Shown here: one piece after another, positions 21,845 through 32,647 of the stretch
Layout: each line of letters begins with the position of its first letter
Position numbering within the stretch: position 1 is the stretch's first letter
Assembly (NCBI GenBank): GCA_022315425.1
Contig: JAIUPT010000033.1
Coordinates: forward strand, 2,046,001 to 2,110,000
Source of the DNA: Pseudevernia furfuracea
Lineage: Eukaryota; Ascomycota; Lecanoromycetes; Lecanorales; Parmeliaceae
DNA length: 64,000 nucleotides
Direction of reading: 5' to 3'
The notes under the pieces: generated by a model
The model's database searches: none
What the model saw: only the letters and a program-made list of their open reading frames with translations
Told to the model about the DNA's origin: nothing
Program-made: the position numbers and the translations under genes

Positions 21845-21890
21845 ACACTTCACACTTCACACTTCACACTTCACACTTCACACTTCACAC
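21845..21890. repeat. 7-bp tandem repeat (CACTTCA)n
   Basis: About six to seven consecutive copies of CACTTCA are read directly, in non-coding DNA. Confidence 0.95.
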
Positions 21891-23376
21891 CGATAAACCG
21901 ATAAATCATCTGATGAGACATTTGTGAATCGTGCATTGTCATTGTCCAGGCCGACTTCAGTACTTCTTCCGAGTCCGAGTCTGGCTCCGTCAGTCTGCCG
22001 GTCTGCCAAGCTGCCAAACCGGCCCCTGTGTCTGCACTCTTGGCTTGAGTCAACCATCTCCTCTCGCTTTGTCTTGCTCCAAAATACAAATGAATGACTC
22101 AGTGCTAACTTAATGCCTCATTCAATCACGTCTCCGTGTGGAATGTGCGTATACCTCCCTATCTTTTCAATTCCGGAAAGACCATCAGGCTTCCGGCCCC
22201 CTGTTCATCCGTCCATTTTTGCCAAAGCAGGGGCCGGCATCCAGAACAGAAGACGTGTCAGGATCGAGCAACCGCGAGTGTTGGTCTAACACCCTCCGTT
22301 CGGTGAGGCCAGTTGTCAGAGTCGTGGCCGTGTGATCTCCAGAAAAGACGCCCAGCGCTCCAGGCTTTGAAACAGTGTGCTCCTTTCGCCAAGGCTGTCG
22401 CTTGAGACCCAACTTTAGCATCCTTTCCATCCTTCGATGACGTTTTAGCAGTCTTCAGCCTCATGGTATAAGACCCAAACATGTTGTGAACGCGACATCG
22501 ACCGACATGTGTTCGTCATCAGCAATCGTGGTCGTACTTACCCCAGCTTTAAAAGAAAATTTTCTGCAGGGGATGACGAGGCCTCACATCATCCTTCCGA
22601 GGATTGCAATGCATGAGCTTGTTGCCTAACGCCCTGTTTATACCGTACCGCACCAACCTCGGCAAAACGTGTTGTCTTCCAAGGATCTATCTTTCATCTT
22701 CCCGGTCTCGCCCTTCCTCATAAAACGCCATCTGTCAAAATCCTTTGCGGGCTCCATCGAACCTGCCTGATCCGAGAGTCACCGCCGAGACAAGAAGGTG
22801 CTTGATTGTGCCGTCAGCCTTGAGCATGAAAATAGACCGGCACGAATGATCCGATGGAGACGTGTCCCTCGCTGGCGTGGCTCAAATAAGTGATCGTGAA
22901 GAAGCGCCGTCATTGTTTACTGTGTTTAGAAATGAAGAGCCGATATATCAACCGTTTGTGTGAAACCGAGACAACTTGGACCCTGTCCTTCATGCAGTAG
23001 AGAGCTTGGAGTATGACCGTCACATTGGCATGAGGATCGTATCGCGCACTTTGAGACCATTACCGGTAGAAGCTGTCAGAGGCTGTCTGTCCCATCTTGA
23101 ACTGTCTCATCGCACAAAGTTATTTAGATCACTGTCCGCTTTTCTTGAACGTCGTGCTCTCTCCGTCTCACATCTGGCCCATTTCGAATCCAACAATAAT
23201 CTTGCCATACTTCATGCCCTACTGCTCTGAAAAGCCCCTGGCTTTCTCACTACATTTATCCTCCCTTCTATTACGGGTACTAAGTTTCTAGCCTAGAGAA
23301 AAGGAAGACATCCCCTCCATCGTAACTGACGCATCCCTTTTAGCCTACAGTCCGCAATCCAAAGCACATCATCCAC

Positions 23377-25308
23377 TCACAACCGTCTCACCCTCGCCAT
23401 CGCAAAACTGGACCCAGCACCTGCCCGGAGCGCCGCATCCACAGACGCAGCTGCCTCCCTTCTGATGGTAATCGGTGTCCGGCCCAGCAAATAATCCTCC
23501 ATCCTCCTCATCTCCCTCGTCTCCTCAGACGTAGGCTCGGCACCGGCCCCGGTGGTGGAGGCTGCCGTCTCGCGAGATGGGCCTCCGAGATTCGCCACAC
23601 GCTCCGCCAGGCGAGCCACGGCCGCGTCATGGTTCGATGCGGCGGCTGCCCGTGCCACACGTTCGCTCAAGCGGGTGTGCCAGCGCGCTTTGTGGAGCAT
23701 TTCTCGGTCGAATCCGGCAGGTGCCAGCAGGCGCTCGAGCTCCATGCGGTTGTCGATCTTGACGGAAGGCAAGGGACGGAAATCGTCGAACCGCGTCACC
23801 ATCTCCGTGTTGAGGCGAGGAAAGGTCTGCAGGATGCGCCGCCATGTCGGGCTCTCGGCCGCTCGCTCGGCAATGAATTCGTCGAGGTTCTCCATGGTGA
23901 TGATTGTCAGGGCTAGGCCGTGGGTGGTGAAGGCGGTGCTGTCGTCGGATGCTTCGATGGCGCGGACGACGCCTTCGCAGAATTGTATCCACATGTAGCG
24001 TCTGCGCTCTTGCGTGGCCGCTTGCGTGGCCGATTGTTGCCGCTGTCGGTGGTGTTCATCTTCTGCGGCGGTGAACATTGCGGCGACTCCGTCAATGCTC
24101 TCTTCGTCCTCGGCGGGACGGGCGGCCTCTGCCCGTGCTGGAGTGGTCGCCACAGCCGGTCTAGGGGTAGCTCCTTGCGTGTACACGTGTGTTTCTGTCT
24201 CGGCCTCCCTGGCTTCGTGCGCCAGTTGTCGTCCACTCGCGGCGTTACTGCGTGCTTCGGCCAGACGTATCCGTATCTCCTCAAACCGCTGCGAACGCGC
24301 CGTAGAGTCCTCACTTTCCATCTGGCTGATCGTCGAGGCGGCTCTCTGCGCGCGCCTTTCCATCCAAACCGGAAAAGGACCCAGCCAAGCCGGCCAAGGA
24401 CCCTCCCAGTGAACCAAAGAAGAATTAGTTCGGTCAGAAACTCTTGACTCATTCATTAGTGCCGGCTGAGGTTGCTGCACCGCTTGCTGCTGGCCCTGAG
24501 CCTCCTGTGTCGCGACTGCCGGCGAAGGCAAAGACGTGTTGGGAGCCACGGTGTCTGGGGTTGCCGTGGCCGAGCTCGTGGTTGCCGTGGCCGTAGCATC
24601 AATCGGTTCCGCGGCGACGGGCGTCGGGGCTGTTCTCCTAGCCCGCAGGGGTCTCGGAAACGCAGCCGGTAATGGCCTAGCCCGTGGCGAGTACGGTGGT
24701 CCCGGTCGTCCATCTCTAGGTGCATCGGCAGTCCCCGCCATAGCTGGGGTAGCGCGAGTGGACTCCGTGTTGACGTGCGAGCTAGCTGCTGGAGCTCGGA
24801 CGACGTTTCTATCTACTGCTGCTGGAGCTCGAACGGCAGCAGCAGCAGCGGCAGCCACGACCCTCCTAGCCGGCGCACCCTGGCGCTCCGCGGGGAAATC
24901 CATCCTGTACCAGTCGTCGAAAACCGGTTTTCGGCAATTGGGGCAGCTGTTGTTGCCGTTGCGGGAGACGGGCGAGAGCCATTTCAAAATGCAGTTCATG
25001 CCGAAGATGTGCCCGCAGTCGAGCCGGACGGGCACTTCGGGGTTCTTGCCGCGGAGGAAGGCCTCGGAGCAGATGGTGCAGTTCATGTCGTTGCCGAGCT
25101 CGGAGGCGACGAGGCGGCGGGTCTTGGCGAGGAACTCGTTGAGTCGGACGGCCGTCTGGGCGTTGAGATATTCGTTTTGGGCTTCCGGTTGGTCCTGGAC
25201 TGAGTTCGCCGTTAGGGTCCGAGTCAGGGCTTGCGCTAAGGTCTGAATCCGGCGTTGATTGCGTGCATGGCGCTGGCTGTTGCCAGGATTCGGTGGGGTT
25301 TGGCTCAT
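23377..25308 (-). CDS. RING-type zinc-finger protein with a non-canonical ligand
   Basis: A single exon of 643 aa. The RING lies at residues 77-125: Cys77-x2-Cys80-x17-Cys98-x-His100-x2-Gly103-x2-Cys106-x15-Cys122-x2-Cys125. The fifth zinc ligand, normally Cys or His, is Gly103 (CGHIFGMNC). The core otherwise keeps the RING hydrophobics and the Trp of KWL that usually contacts E2 enzymes. The remaining about 500 residues are Ala/Arg/Pro-rich, largely disordered in the middle, with helical segments near the C-terminus (RRYMWIQFCEGVVRAIEASDD, then MRRMEDYLLGRTPITIRRE). It is predicted to be an E3 ubiquitin ligase or a RING-like scaffold. A long open frame on the opposite strand (24536-25246) is a GC-bias shadow. 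Confidence 0.8.
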   Translation of the reverse strand: MSQTPPNPGNSQRHARNQRRIQTLAQALTRTLTANSVQDQPEAQNEYLNAQTAVRLNEFLAKTRRLVASELGNDMNCTICSEAFLRGKNPEVPVRLDCGHIFGMNCILKWLSPVSRNGNNSCPNCRKPVFDDWYRMDFPAERQGAPARRVVAAAAAAAVRAPAAVDRNVVRAPAASSHVNTESTRATPAMAGTADAPRDGRPGPPYSPRARPLPAAFPRPLRARRTAPTPVAAEPIDATATATTSSATATPDTVAPNTSLPSPAVATQEAQGQQQAVQQPQPALMNESRVSDRTNSSLVHWEGPWPAWLGPFPVWMERRAQRAASTISQMESEDSTARSQRFEEIRIRLAEARSNAASGRQLAHEAREAETETHVYTQGATPRPAVATTPARAEAARPAEDEESIDGVAAMFTAAEDEHHRQRQQSATQAATQERRRYMWIQFCEGVVRAIEASDDSTAFTTHGLALTIITMENLDEFIAERAAESPTWRRILQTFPRLNTEMVTRFDDFRPLPSVKIDNRMELERLLAPAGFDREMLHKARWHTRLSERVARAAAASNHDAAVARLAERVANLGGPSRETAASTTGAGAEPTSEETREMRRMEDYLLGRTPITIRREAAASVDAALRAGAGSSFAMARVRRL

Positions 25309-25839
25309 GTTTGGCCGTGGCTTTGGGCGTGAGTTGAGGCTGGCTGGCTTTGGGTGTGAAGATGATGAAGAAGTGGTGAGAGATCGAGGGGTTCAGAGTT
25401 GATGTTGGTTATCGGGAGATGTGTCGTCAACGAATGACATGGTGTCAATGCCTGAACAGTAACTTCCCAGAATTTGAAGGCAGCCTGTGTGTGTTGTTGT
25501 GAACAGACAAAGAAGTGTTCAATGGGTCCATGGATTTCAAGTGAATTTTATCTTTGAATGTTTTGTATTTCAAAGACCATCGCACCGCAACGATTACTTT
25601 GTACGACGGAGGCGGAAACCGAAAGGTTTGATCGGAGCCTCTGAAGCACCAACATTAAGCATTACTGTCCTTACCATCATGTCCATCTTCGCCATTTCAG
25701 GCCTCCTCACCGGTCACTGTGCAATAGATAGTGGCATATTCAAGTGTTAATGGTTTTTGTTTAGTGTTAAGTAATATCGGGACCGACCCTTCACACATTC
25801 AGTTCTTGGCACGGGGAGCGTTTTCCGGTAACCTGATCA
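25309..25839. other. Promoter side of the RING gene
   Basis: About 530 bp upstream of the RING-protein ATG; no coding sequence or distinct motif seen. Confidence 0.45.
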
Positions 25840-26139
25840 CTAGGGTCGGGTATCTTTCCTGTTACCTAGAAAGCGTGAGGTCCGAGATGGAGTCTTGTCA
25901 GCAAAGGTCCTTGCTAATGCATTCCTTCTGTCGAACCCCTGGACTGCGCGCCGAGTAAGAAAAATATGTGGGAGCGTATCCCAAAATCCGGGTGAATGGT
26001 GCGTAGTAGTAGAATTCCATTTAGGAACCTGGGGCCCCTTTGGCCTTTTATTACCGCCCTTCTCGGGCAACTCATTATCTCGTTTTCGCCTTCGATAGGC
26101 TGATGCTGATGGGTTGTTAAAGGAAGCGATTGCGGGCAT
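25840..26139 (-). CDS. Small ORF with a WDTLPHIFLTRRAVQGFDRR motif
   Basis: 99 codons on the minus strand. A basic start (SAYRRRKRDNELPEKGGNKRPKG) leads to PGFWDTLPHIFLTRRAVQGFDRRNAL. That tryptophan-initiated motif resembles a WDNLSKIWLT+RALRELDRRN-like segment that I recall from many short hypothetical proteins in filamentous ascomycetes. The function is unknown. The frame stops shortly after the motif, so this may be a truncated or multi-exon member. Confidence 0.4.
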   Translation of the reverse strand: MPAIASFNNPSASAYRRRKRDNELPEKGGNKRPKGPQVPKWNSTTTHHSPGFWDTLPHIFLTRRAVQGFDRRNALARTFADKTPSRTSRFLGNRKDTRP

Positions 26140-27883
26140 GATAACCTGGCCGGTTGACTGATTGATTGGTTGGAGAGCTCGCGGCGTGTCGAGAAGAGTT
26201 TGAGGTGTGGTACTTGAAGAGTTGATGACTGGCTGTGAGGGAAAGTAGTCTTGTTGTAAGGATACTATAGGGCCATGAAGTCTAGATATAACAGATCGAC
26301 CTGGAACCAGTCTTGTTGCATCATCTTGATGGAACGCGCATTATCTGAGGGGCATAATGTTTCACATCGATGAGCATTTATATTTTTACTATTTTTAGCC
26401 CCCCACCGAGCGGCTACAGCCGTTTTAGCCGCAACTTATAATTGGCTCCTTAAATTCCGAGGTTCCTCCCTCGGATGTATTCGGCTTCATCAGCTTCCCA
26501 CCCCCATGCTCGATGCATCAGTATGGAGGCCCCTATCGCACAACCTACCCTCTCTTTCAACCATCCGTCAGTATCTATATTGACACCCTCAACAATCTCT
26601 TGGCGTTTCTTTGTATGGGTACTTTGAGGAGTAGAACGTCCTGTAGTCTGGCTACATGTCTGAAACATCGCTCGTGTTCAGGAAACCGTCTGATTATGGG
26701 ACCGGGGGGGGGGGGTTTCGAGGAGACTACAAGCCGGTGCGCTGGCGAGTCTGTATGTTGGAAGAGAGCGTTTTTGGAATATCTCAGTACATCGTCATCT
26801 CTGAGTCTGGACTGAAATTGATAAATCTCATGGACGGCGCATTGGAGGTTCGTTTGGCAAATTCTTTTTTCTAACCAAATCGAATGCTGGATCAATGCCT
26901 GCGGACTACTATCAAGCCGCCTAGGATGCCACCCCGGCTTGTACATCTAGTCATCATCCTTAATCAGAGACTGCACACCTTCTCCTTCATCTTCCTCTGC
27001 TTCATGCTCCTTTTCATGAGCCTCAAGCACTCTGCGCGCAACCTCACTTCCTCGAGCTCTGTGAGCTTGTCCTCCTCCGCGAATGTCTCCCCTTCCTCAC
27101 TCTCGAGTAGGTCATTCAAACGTAAATGGAGAGACAAGTAAACGGATATCTCTGCAGGATAAAATCCCCATAGTGTAGTGAGAGCATAGAGCAGAAGTCC
27201 TACATAGAGAGACACCTGGACTGGGGTGATTCCCCCTTTCCATTTTTCACATGGCCTGAAATCTTCTTAGTTTGCCAGCTTTTCTGCTTCTATAGCCCCT
27301 CCATCCCCTGCCCATAGATCACTCCGTGAAAAGAGGTCAATCGTCCCTTTTGTCGCGAAGAAAGCTTCTCGATCAGGTCAATAATGCTAGGATTGATCAA
27401 AAGGTTGATAGTTACCCTCATATTCAGGGATTATACCCCTCCCAAAAACGAATACTATCAACTCGAGGACCCTGTGACGGCGCGGTTCCTTGTTCTAACA
27501 TTGTTTTGATTTTGGAGAAGATATCCGGCCAACTCCCCCCTTATGCAAGGCTTTTGGTCCACTCTCTCTAATCTCTGCTGAATAGACCCGATCCGTAGGG
27601 ACTGGCCTCGAGAACACAATTCCTGCCATTTCAACCTTCGTAGCTCACCGGAAGCTAGATATTGACTATAGTCGTGACAGCTGTATATACACAAAGGGTC
27701 TTGGCTGTGTGAGTTGGCGAACCAGTGAAGGTACCTCGGTAGGTATGAATCGCTGCCAAGGCATTCTCGATCCTGCGCCAAGAACGGGTACAACTCAGCA
27801 CTAACAACAAAACCACCAGCACCACCACCAACACCAGCACCAAACCAACGTTTTCCTATCCGCCCCTCACACCCACAGCCATC
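26140..27883. other. Gene-poor region upstream of the L33 gene
   Basis: About 1.7 kb. Two minus-strand frames look partly coding but cannot be joined: 26964-27215 (charged, LTELEEVRLRAECLRL) and 26450-26668 (GVNIDTDGWLKERVGCAIGASI). Each may be an exon of an unrecognised gene. A 12-G run lies at 26704-26715. The region immediately before 27884 should hold the L33 promoter. Confidence 0.35.
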
Positions 27884-28233
27884 ATGGCAAAGAAAGGTAC
27901 CATCTCCATCCCCTCCCCCTTCTTCCCCCTTGCGCTCATAGACCACAGCTAACACCTCTCCTTCACAGCCAAATCCCGCACCATAGCCGTCCGCCTCATC
28001 TCCATGGCCCTGACAGGCTACTACCGAACCCTCCGACGGCCCCGCGCGCACAGGCCGCTTTCGATGCTGAAATACGATCCTGTCGGTACGTCTACAGATG
28101 CGCATTCTACACACAATGGGTGCTAAGGAGGGACGGGGCGGGGGTCGGGGGAGGTTGCATGGACGTAGTCGCTGACGGTCTTGCAGTGAAGAAACAGGTC
28201 CTCTTCCTCGAGCAGAAACGTGGTGGGAAGTGA
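27884..28233 (+). CDS. MRPL39: Mitochondrial large-subunit ribosomal protein bL33m
   Basis: Three short exons, 27884-27896, 27969-28085 and 28187-28233, give only 58 aa. The joined product begins MAKKAKSRTIAVRLISMALTG, continues with YYRTLRRPRA and PLSMLKYDPVVKKQVLFLEQ, and ends KRGGK: the bacterial-type L33 family pattern (basic start, LxSxxxTGYxR, KYDPxxKKxVLFxExK). It is a component of the mitochondrial ribosome large subunit. The introns (72 and 101 nt) both start GTAC; the second precedes the last 15 codons. No separate presequence is seen, which is usual for this small protein. The yeast counterpart is MRPL39; I give that symbol on family grounds. It converges on the coiled-coil gene about 500 bp away. 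Confidence 0.93.
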
Positions 28234-28733
28234 GAGGATAAAGAAGTTGGAACTGGAACATATACTGGCGATGTGGATAACGTAGGGATGCCCGTGCGTG
28301 GGGAGGTCACTTGGTGAAGTCTTGTTGAGGAATCACGGGCAACCCGGGTAGAAGAGTAGGCATGTTCTGCAAACTCGAACGCGCTGCAAGTGCTACTGTG
28401 ACATGGCATACATGGTACGGAGGTGGACTAAAGGCTTGAAGTTCGTTGGACAGCAGGGGTTGGAGCCAGAGTATTCGCTATATTATGTTTGTCGAGCATG
28501 CTCATATAGAGCATTTGCAGCTATACCCCCCCCCAAAAACATAGCTGCAAGATATCATGTATGATAGGTTTTGAAGATGTTGCTAGCGCGCAAAATGACT
28601 TCGTGAATTGAGCAAAATTGCCATGAGAGTATCGCAGCATATTACTGCATATTAGCGTGAATATGATCGATCCCACGGTGGTGTAGATCTATTCCTGGGC
28701 AAATCGGCGGGTGAACTTATCATCTAGTACGAG
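28234..28733. other. Intergenic between convergent genes
   Basis: About 500 bp between the L33 stop and the coiled-coil gene stop. It contains a run of nine Cs near 28527-28535 and nothing coding. Confidence 0.6.
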
Positions 28734-31700
28734 TTATTTGGCATAGTCCCAAAGCTTTGAATGGTTGGAAGGTGGCTTACCCTTTGGAGCGCTTGATTTC
28801 CTTCTTGTCATCTTTCGGCTACGACCTTTCAGAAGGGGCGATTGAGAGTCTTCAATGATTGGTCCGAGGGCCTTCGCCTGCTTTGGAGGCTCAGTTTTTG
28901 GCACCTTGCCTGGCCGAGCGTTTGTATCGTTGAACCCGGCGGCAACGCTGTTACGTTTACCTTGTCTAGGATCCTTCACGCTACCCTGCGGCTGGGTTGA
29001 TTCCCGCGTGATGCTCGCTTCTCTATGGGAACCTGGGATGCTGATGTCAGGACGAGAGGAGACTTTGGTAGGAGAGGTGGCTGCTGAAGGTCTGGGCACC
29101 GCGTGATTATGTGCAACCTTGGGGTAAGTGCGCGCCTGTGACTGCGAGTGAGACTTGTTCGAGGTAAGGGTGCCAGTATGTGGTGTAGCTTCGCGGAATG
29201 ATTGGTGCTGTCTTCGCTGCGTCTCAGATATCACGGTTGTATGGAATACCGAGTTCCGGGAGTAGTCGAGGTCTTTGGCACGGGAACCGGCACCAGGAGT
29301 CGATGGGAAAAGGTGAGATATATCCTCACCAGCTATGGTTTGAGAGCCTTCCTGAGCATAGCCGGCAAAAGGATCTTCCAGCATTAAGTCGTTAAGGCCC
29401 ACGAATGTTGGTTTTTCTGTTGGCTGTGAGTCCTCTACTACTGCCGGTCGGTTCGTGAAATGTCTGAAAGATTTGGATTTTGTGGGCCCAACGCAAGTGG
29501 TCTGATCGATCGAGGCTTGTGATGCTTTAAGCGCCATGATCTCCAGATCTTTGGCCCTTACTTGGTCATTCGCCTTGTTCGACATTGCTTGCGAGTCCCG
29601 ACATTCGTTGTTCTTCTCACACATCCTCGCTTCCATTTCCTTAAGATGAAGCTGGAGAGCCTTCCTAGTCCCGATTGTAGCCTCTTTCTCGGTCTGCGCC
29701 CCCCTCAGCAACGTTTGCAATTGGGCAGTTTCTCTTTCCGATTTCTCTTTCTCCGTCTGCGCACCCTTCAGCAACGTTTGCAATTGGGCAGTTTCTCTTT
29801 CCGATTTCTCTTTCTCCGTCTGCGCCCCCTTCAGCAACGTTTGCAACTGGACAATCTCCCTTTCCGATCTCTCTTTCTCCGCTTTCAGCATATTGATATG
29901 TCTGGTTACGTTCTTCAACTTCTCTTCGGCGGGAGATTTTTCCAATTTCAGCTGCTGGACAACATTCATGTGCTCGCTCTGCATACTTGCAAGCTGCATG
30001 TTTGCTGCCTTTGATAATTCTTTTCTCAGTTGCTCCCGCTCAAACATGGCTTGTCTCTCGCTCGTCGACTTTTCTTCCCGCAATCTCGTTGTTTCTTCAT
30101 ATGCGGCCTCAAGTTGTTGTTGGGTAGTAGCCAAATGTTCAGTCACTTCTCTAGCGTCCGTGGAAGTTTGCCGAAGCTGACCGGAAAGATCTGTAGCTTC
30201 CTTCCTTAAAGTGACAATCTCGCTTTGGAGATTCCTATTCCGAGAGTCAACCTCCTGAATGCGGAGCAAAGTTTGTGGGGCCTCTGCGGGTTGGCTCTGA
30301 TTCCTGGCTGCAACAGTCTCCAAAGCCACAATCTTTCGCGACTGCTCTTGGTCTTTGAGTCGAAGAGCTACAACTTCTTGGCGAGCGTCCGCAAGTGAAT
30401 TCTCGGTTGCCTGTAACCGTTCTCGAACAGTAGCCCTCACCTCACGAAGGTCGTTTATTTGTGCTGACAGAGCGTGTTCAGAAGATACATTACCGCTCAA
30501 GGCTCGAAGTTGATCCTGCATAGCCAGCGCAAGCTGCTTTTGTCCTACCTCTATTGAGTTAGAACTTTCCTCGCAAGCTTCGACGGAACGAGCAATGCTG
30601 TCATTGAATTAGTACGGGTTTGATCGACCAGCGAAAGGTGCATACCCTCCGACAAAGCCATCCATAGTATCACTGAGCTTTCGGAGGTCTTCTGGCTTGA
30701 CAGTATCCGCTTTGTGAAGCTTTTCTAACATTCCAACGCACTGCTCTAACATTGGCCCAATCGGATCACGAGAGTCTAATTCTGAAGATTTCTGAAGCGG
30801 GACAATAGATTGGGCCTGGTGTAACAGATCGTCTATTTTGCCAGTGATAGTATCGCGATGGCCGGTGAAGAGTTCCAAAAGCTGTCCGTGGCTGGCCGTG
30901 ATCCTGGAAACCTGGTCTTCTAGTCGGTCGCTTCTCTCTCGTTCAGCCATGAGCAAGCTCTCGTCGCGCTGTTTTTGGTAGTGTTCTGCGTCTTCTCGTA
31001 GCCGCTTCTGGTCATTCGCGAGGCCTTTGGCATAATCACTCAACCGCTTGATTTTGCTTTCCCAAACAGACTTGTTTGCCTTGAGTTTTGATAGTTCGGC
31101 AGTCTTCTGAGCCTCGCATTGTACGAATTCCTGTAGTTGACTGGAGAGGTTGTTGCTCGTGTCACGTAGCTGTTGTATTTCAGCCTCCTTCTGGTGTTGT
31201 GTAGCCCGGGAACACTCGAGCTCCTGCTGCCCTTGTCTCCGATGATACATGAGCAGTTTTAGAAGATCATCTTCTGTATATGGCGGTGGGAGACCATCCG
31301 TAGCTGGGCCCATCTTGGTCTTTTTCCGGCGAAATTTGATGATCTTAGGGGTGCCAGCTACTGAAGTCAAAGCATTCCTAGAAGCCTTGCGTAAACGACT
31401 ACCGTTATGCTCAGGTAAGGGTCCTTGGTGGGCTACGGCTCCCGTGGGACTATGACGCGACGTGGAAGCCATCGTAGCGGGTGCTGCGTGTGGGAAAGGC
31501 ACTGAGAAAGGGTCTTTGACCACTGGAGTATCGTGATGCTCAGGTGAAGGTCCTTGGTGAGCTGCAATCTCAGTGAGACTATGACTCGACGTGGGAGCCA
31601 TCGTAGTGGGCGCTGCGTGTGGGAAAGGCACTGAGAAAGGGTCTTTGACCACTGAAGTATCGTGATGCTCAGGTGAAGGTCCTCGGTGAGCTGCAACATT

Positions 31701-32105
31701 GACAGCATTTTGCTTCGGTCTCCGGAAGTCGAGTTGTTGCACTGACTTGGCTTTGGTGAAGGTGAAGCCAGCAGCGGGGTCTTTACCCGAAGAGACCGGT
31801 CGGGTGAGCACCTTTAACGGTGCTCCCTGAGAGGCTTTCTGGGAGGTTTGTCGAGAAGATTGGCCTGATCCCCTTGAAACAATGTCATTGAGAATAGCTT
31901 CGTCGGCTTCGACATGGTCTTGAGGACCTAGATGGGGGTCTGCAAGGTCAGCTATCCAGTGCACAATGCCAGAAGATGGGAGACTCGCCATGTTCAATGC
32001 TTGAGATGACTCTTGTGGGCCAATCATGGACTTTAGCTTGCCTCCATTCATGGTCGTAAGCGTTGCCAGCCTCCAGAGTTCGGCCTTTAGGCGATGGGAT
32101 GTCAT
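28734..32105 (-). CDS. Large coiled-coil protein with two internal tandem repeat arrays
   Basis: Exons on the minus strand, 32105-30646 and 30597-28734, give 1107 aa. No family recognised. The order is: N-terminal disordered region with a 43-residue repeat (PEHHDTxVVKDPFSVPFPHAAP) in two full copies plus a partial one; a basic KFRRKKTK patch; then PPPYTEDDLLKLLMYHRRQ leading into coiled coil; and a long second coiled coil containing three 21-residue units (QTEKEKSERETAQLQTLLKGA type). The tail is disordered and basic, with SRKMTRRKSSAPKG and a LWDYAK end. The 48-nt intron has an ACTAAT branch-like site. The start is uncertain: an ATG at about 32118 in better context (GGCATGG) opens another frame of about 56 codons. 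A structural role (cytoskeleton, spindle or chromosome) is inference only. Confidence 0.7.
29691..29880 (-). repeat. 63-bp coding tandem repeat (three heptads per unit)
   Basis: CAGCAACGTTTGCAA recurs at 29706, 29769 and 29832, exactly 63 bp apart. Each unit encodes 21 residues, i.e. three heptads, so copy-number change keeps the coiled-coil register. Confidence 0.95.
31400..31690 (-). repeat. 129-bp coding minisatellite (43-residue unit)
   Basis: GGGAAAGGCACTGAGAAAGG recurs 129 bp apart (about 31492 and 31621) with nearly identical flanks; a third, diverged partial copy lies near 31405-31440. The unit encodes the PEHHDT/VVKDPFSVPFPHAAP repeat of the coiled-coil protein and preserves frame. 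Confidence 0.9.
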
Positions 32106-32647
32106 TGGAAGTAGCCATGCCTGTAGGGCAACGATGGAAGGATGTGTTGCACTTTCAAAGCGTAGTGGTCAAGACCGGTGAGAAGGCAGCATGTTAACTT
32201 CAGGGAAGGAACGAGAGAGGGAAGTAGCAGTTTGCCAAGCCTCGCCAAGCGCTATTTGCAAGGCATTTCTTCCTTCAACCGAATCTCCTATAGTGTAGGT
32301 TACCTTTACTTGTCGCCTTTTCAGAGTCTTCTCGAGCCGATCCTCGTCACATAAATCGACTTAGTGCAGGGGATTTGATTTATGTGCAAAGAAGAAATCT
32401 ACGAAGCAATCACGGTTGAACACCGTAGAGATCTCTTCTCATAGCTTCGTATGTGTTCCAGTAGCAGACATATAAACCATAAGAAGAGCGCATATACTTC
32501 CCAATAGCTGAAACCGCGGACAACAAGCACTTCCGAGACTCCATCGTTGCAAAAGCGTTGCAACGCCAACTCTCGTACAATCATCTCCATTAACCAAAGA
32601 CCTGGTTTCCAAGTACCATAACTGAGCACCAGATACAGGATCTTGCT
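32106..32647. other. Intergenic: coiled-coil promoter and PEX11 3' side
   Basis: About 540 bp; no coding sequence supported apart from a possible 5' extension of the coiled-coil gene within the first few tens of bases. Confidence 0.45.

Larger units (their letters stand above)
20780..23376. other. Gene-poor region with a 7-bp tandem repeat
   Basis: About 2.6 kb. It holds the promoter of the 20183-20779 gene, one doubtful ORF (21266-21697, listed separately) and a CACTTCA-type tandem repeat (about 21845-21890). From 22100 to 23376 I see no supported coding sequence on either strand. Confidence 0.45.

Noticed and set aside
24536..25246. 236-codon plus-strand frame opposite the RING gene
   Set aside because: Ala/Val/Gly-rich mirror of the low-complexity coding strand; no start context or family.
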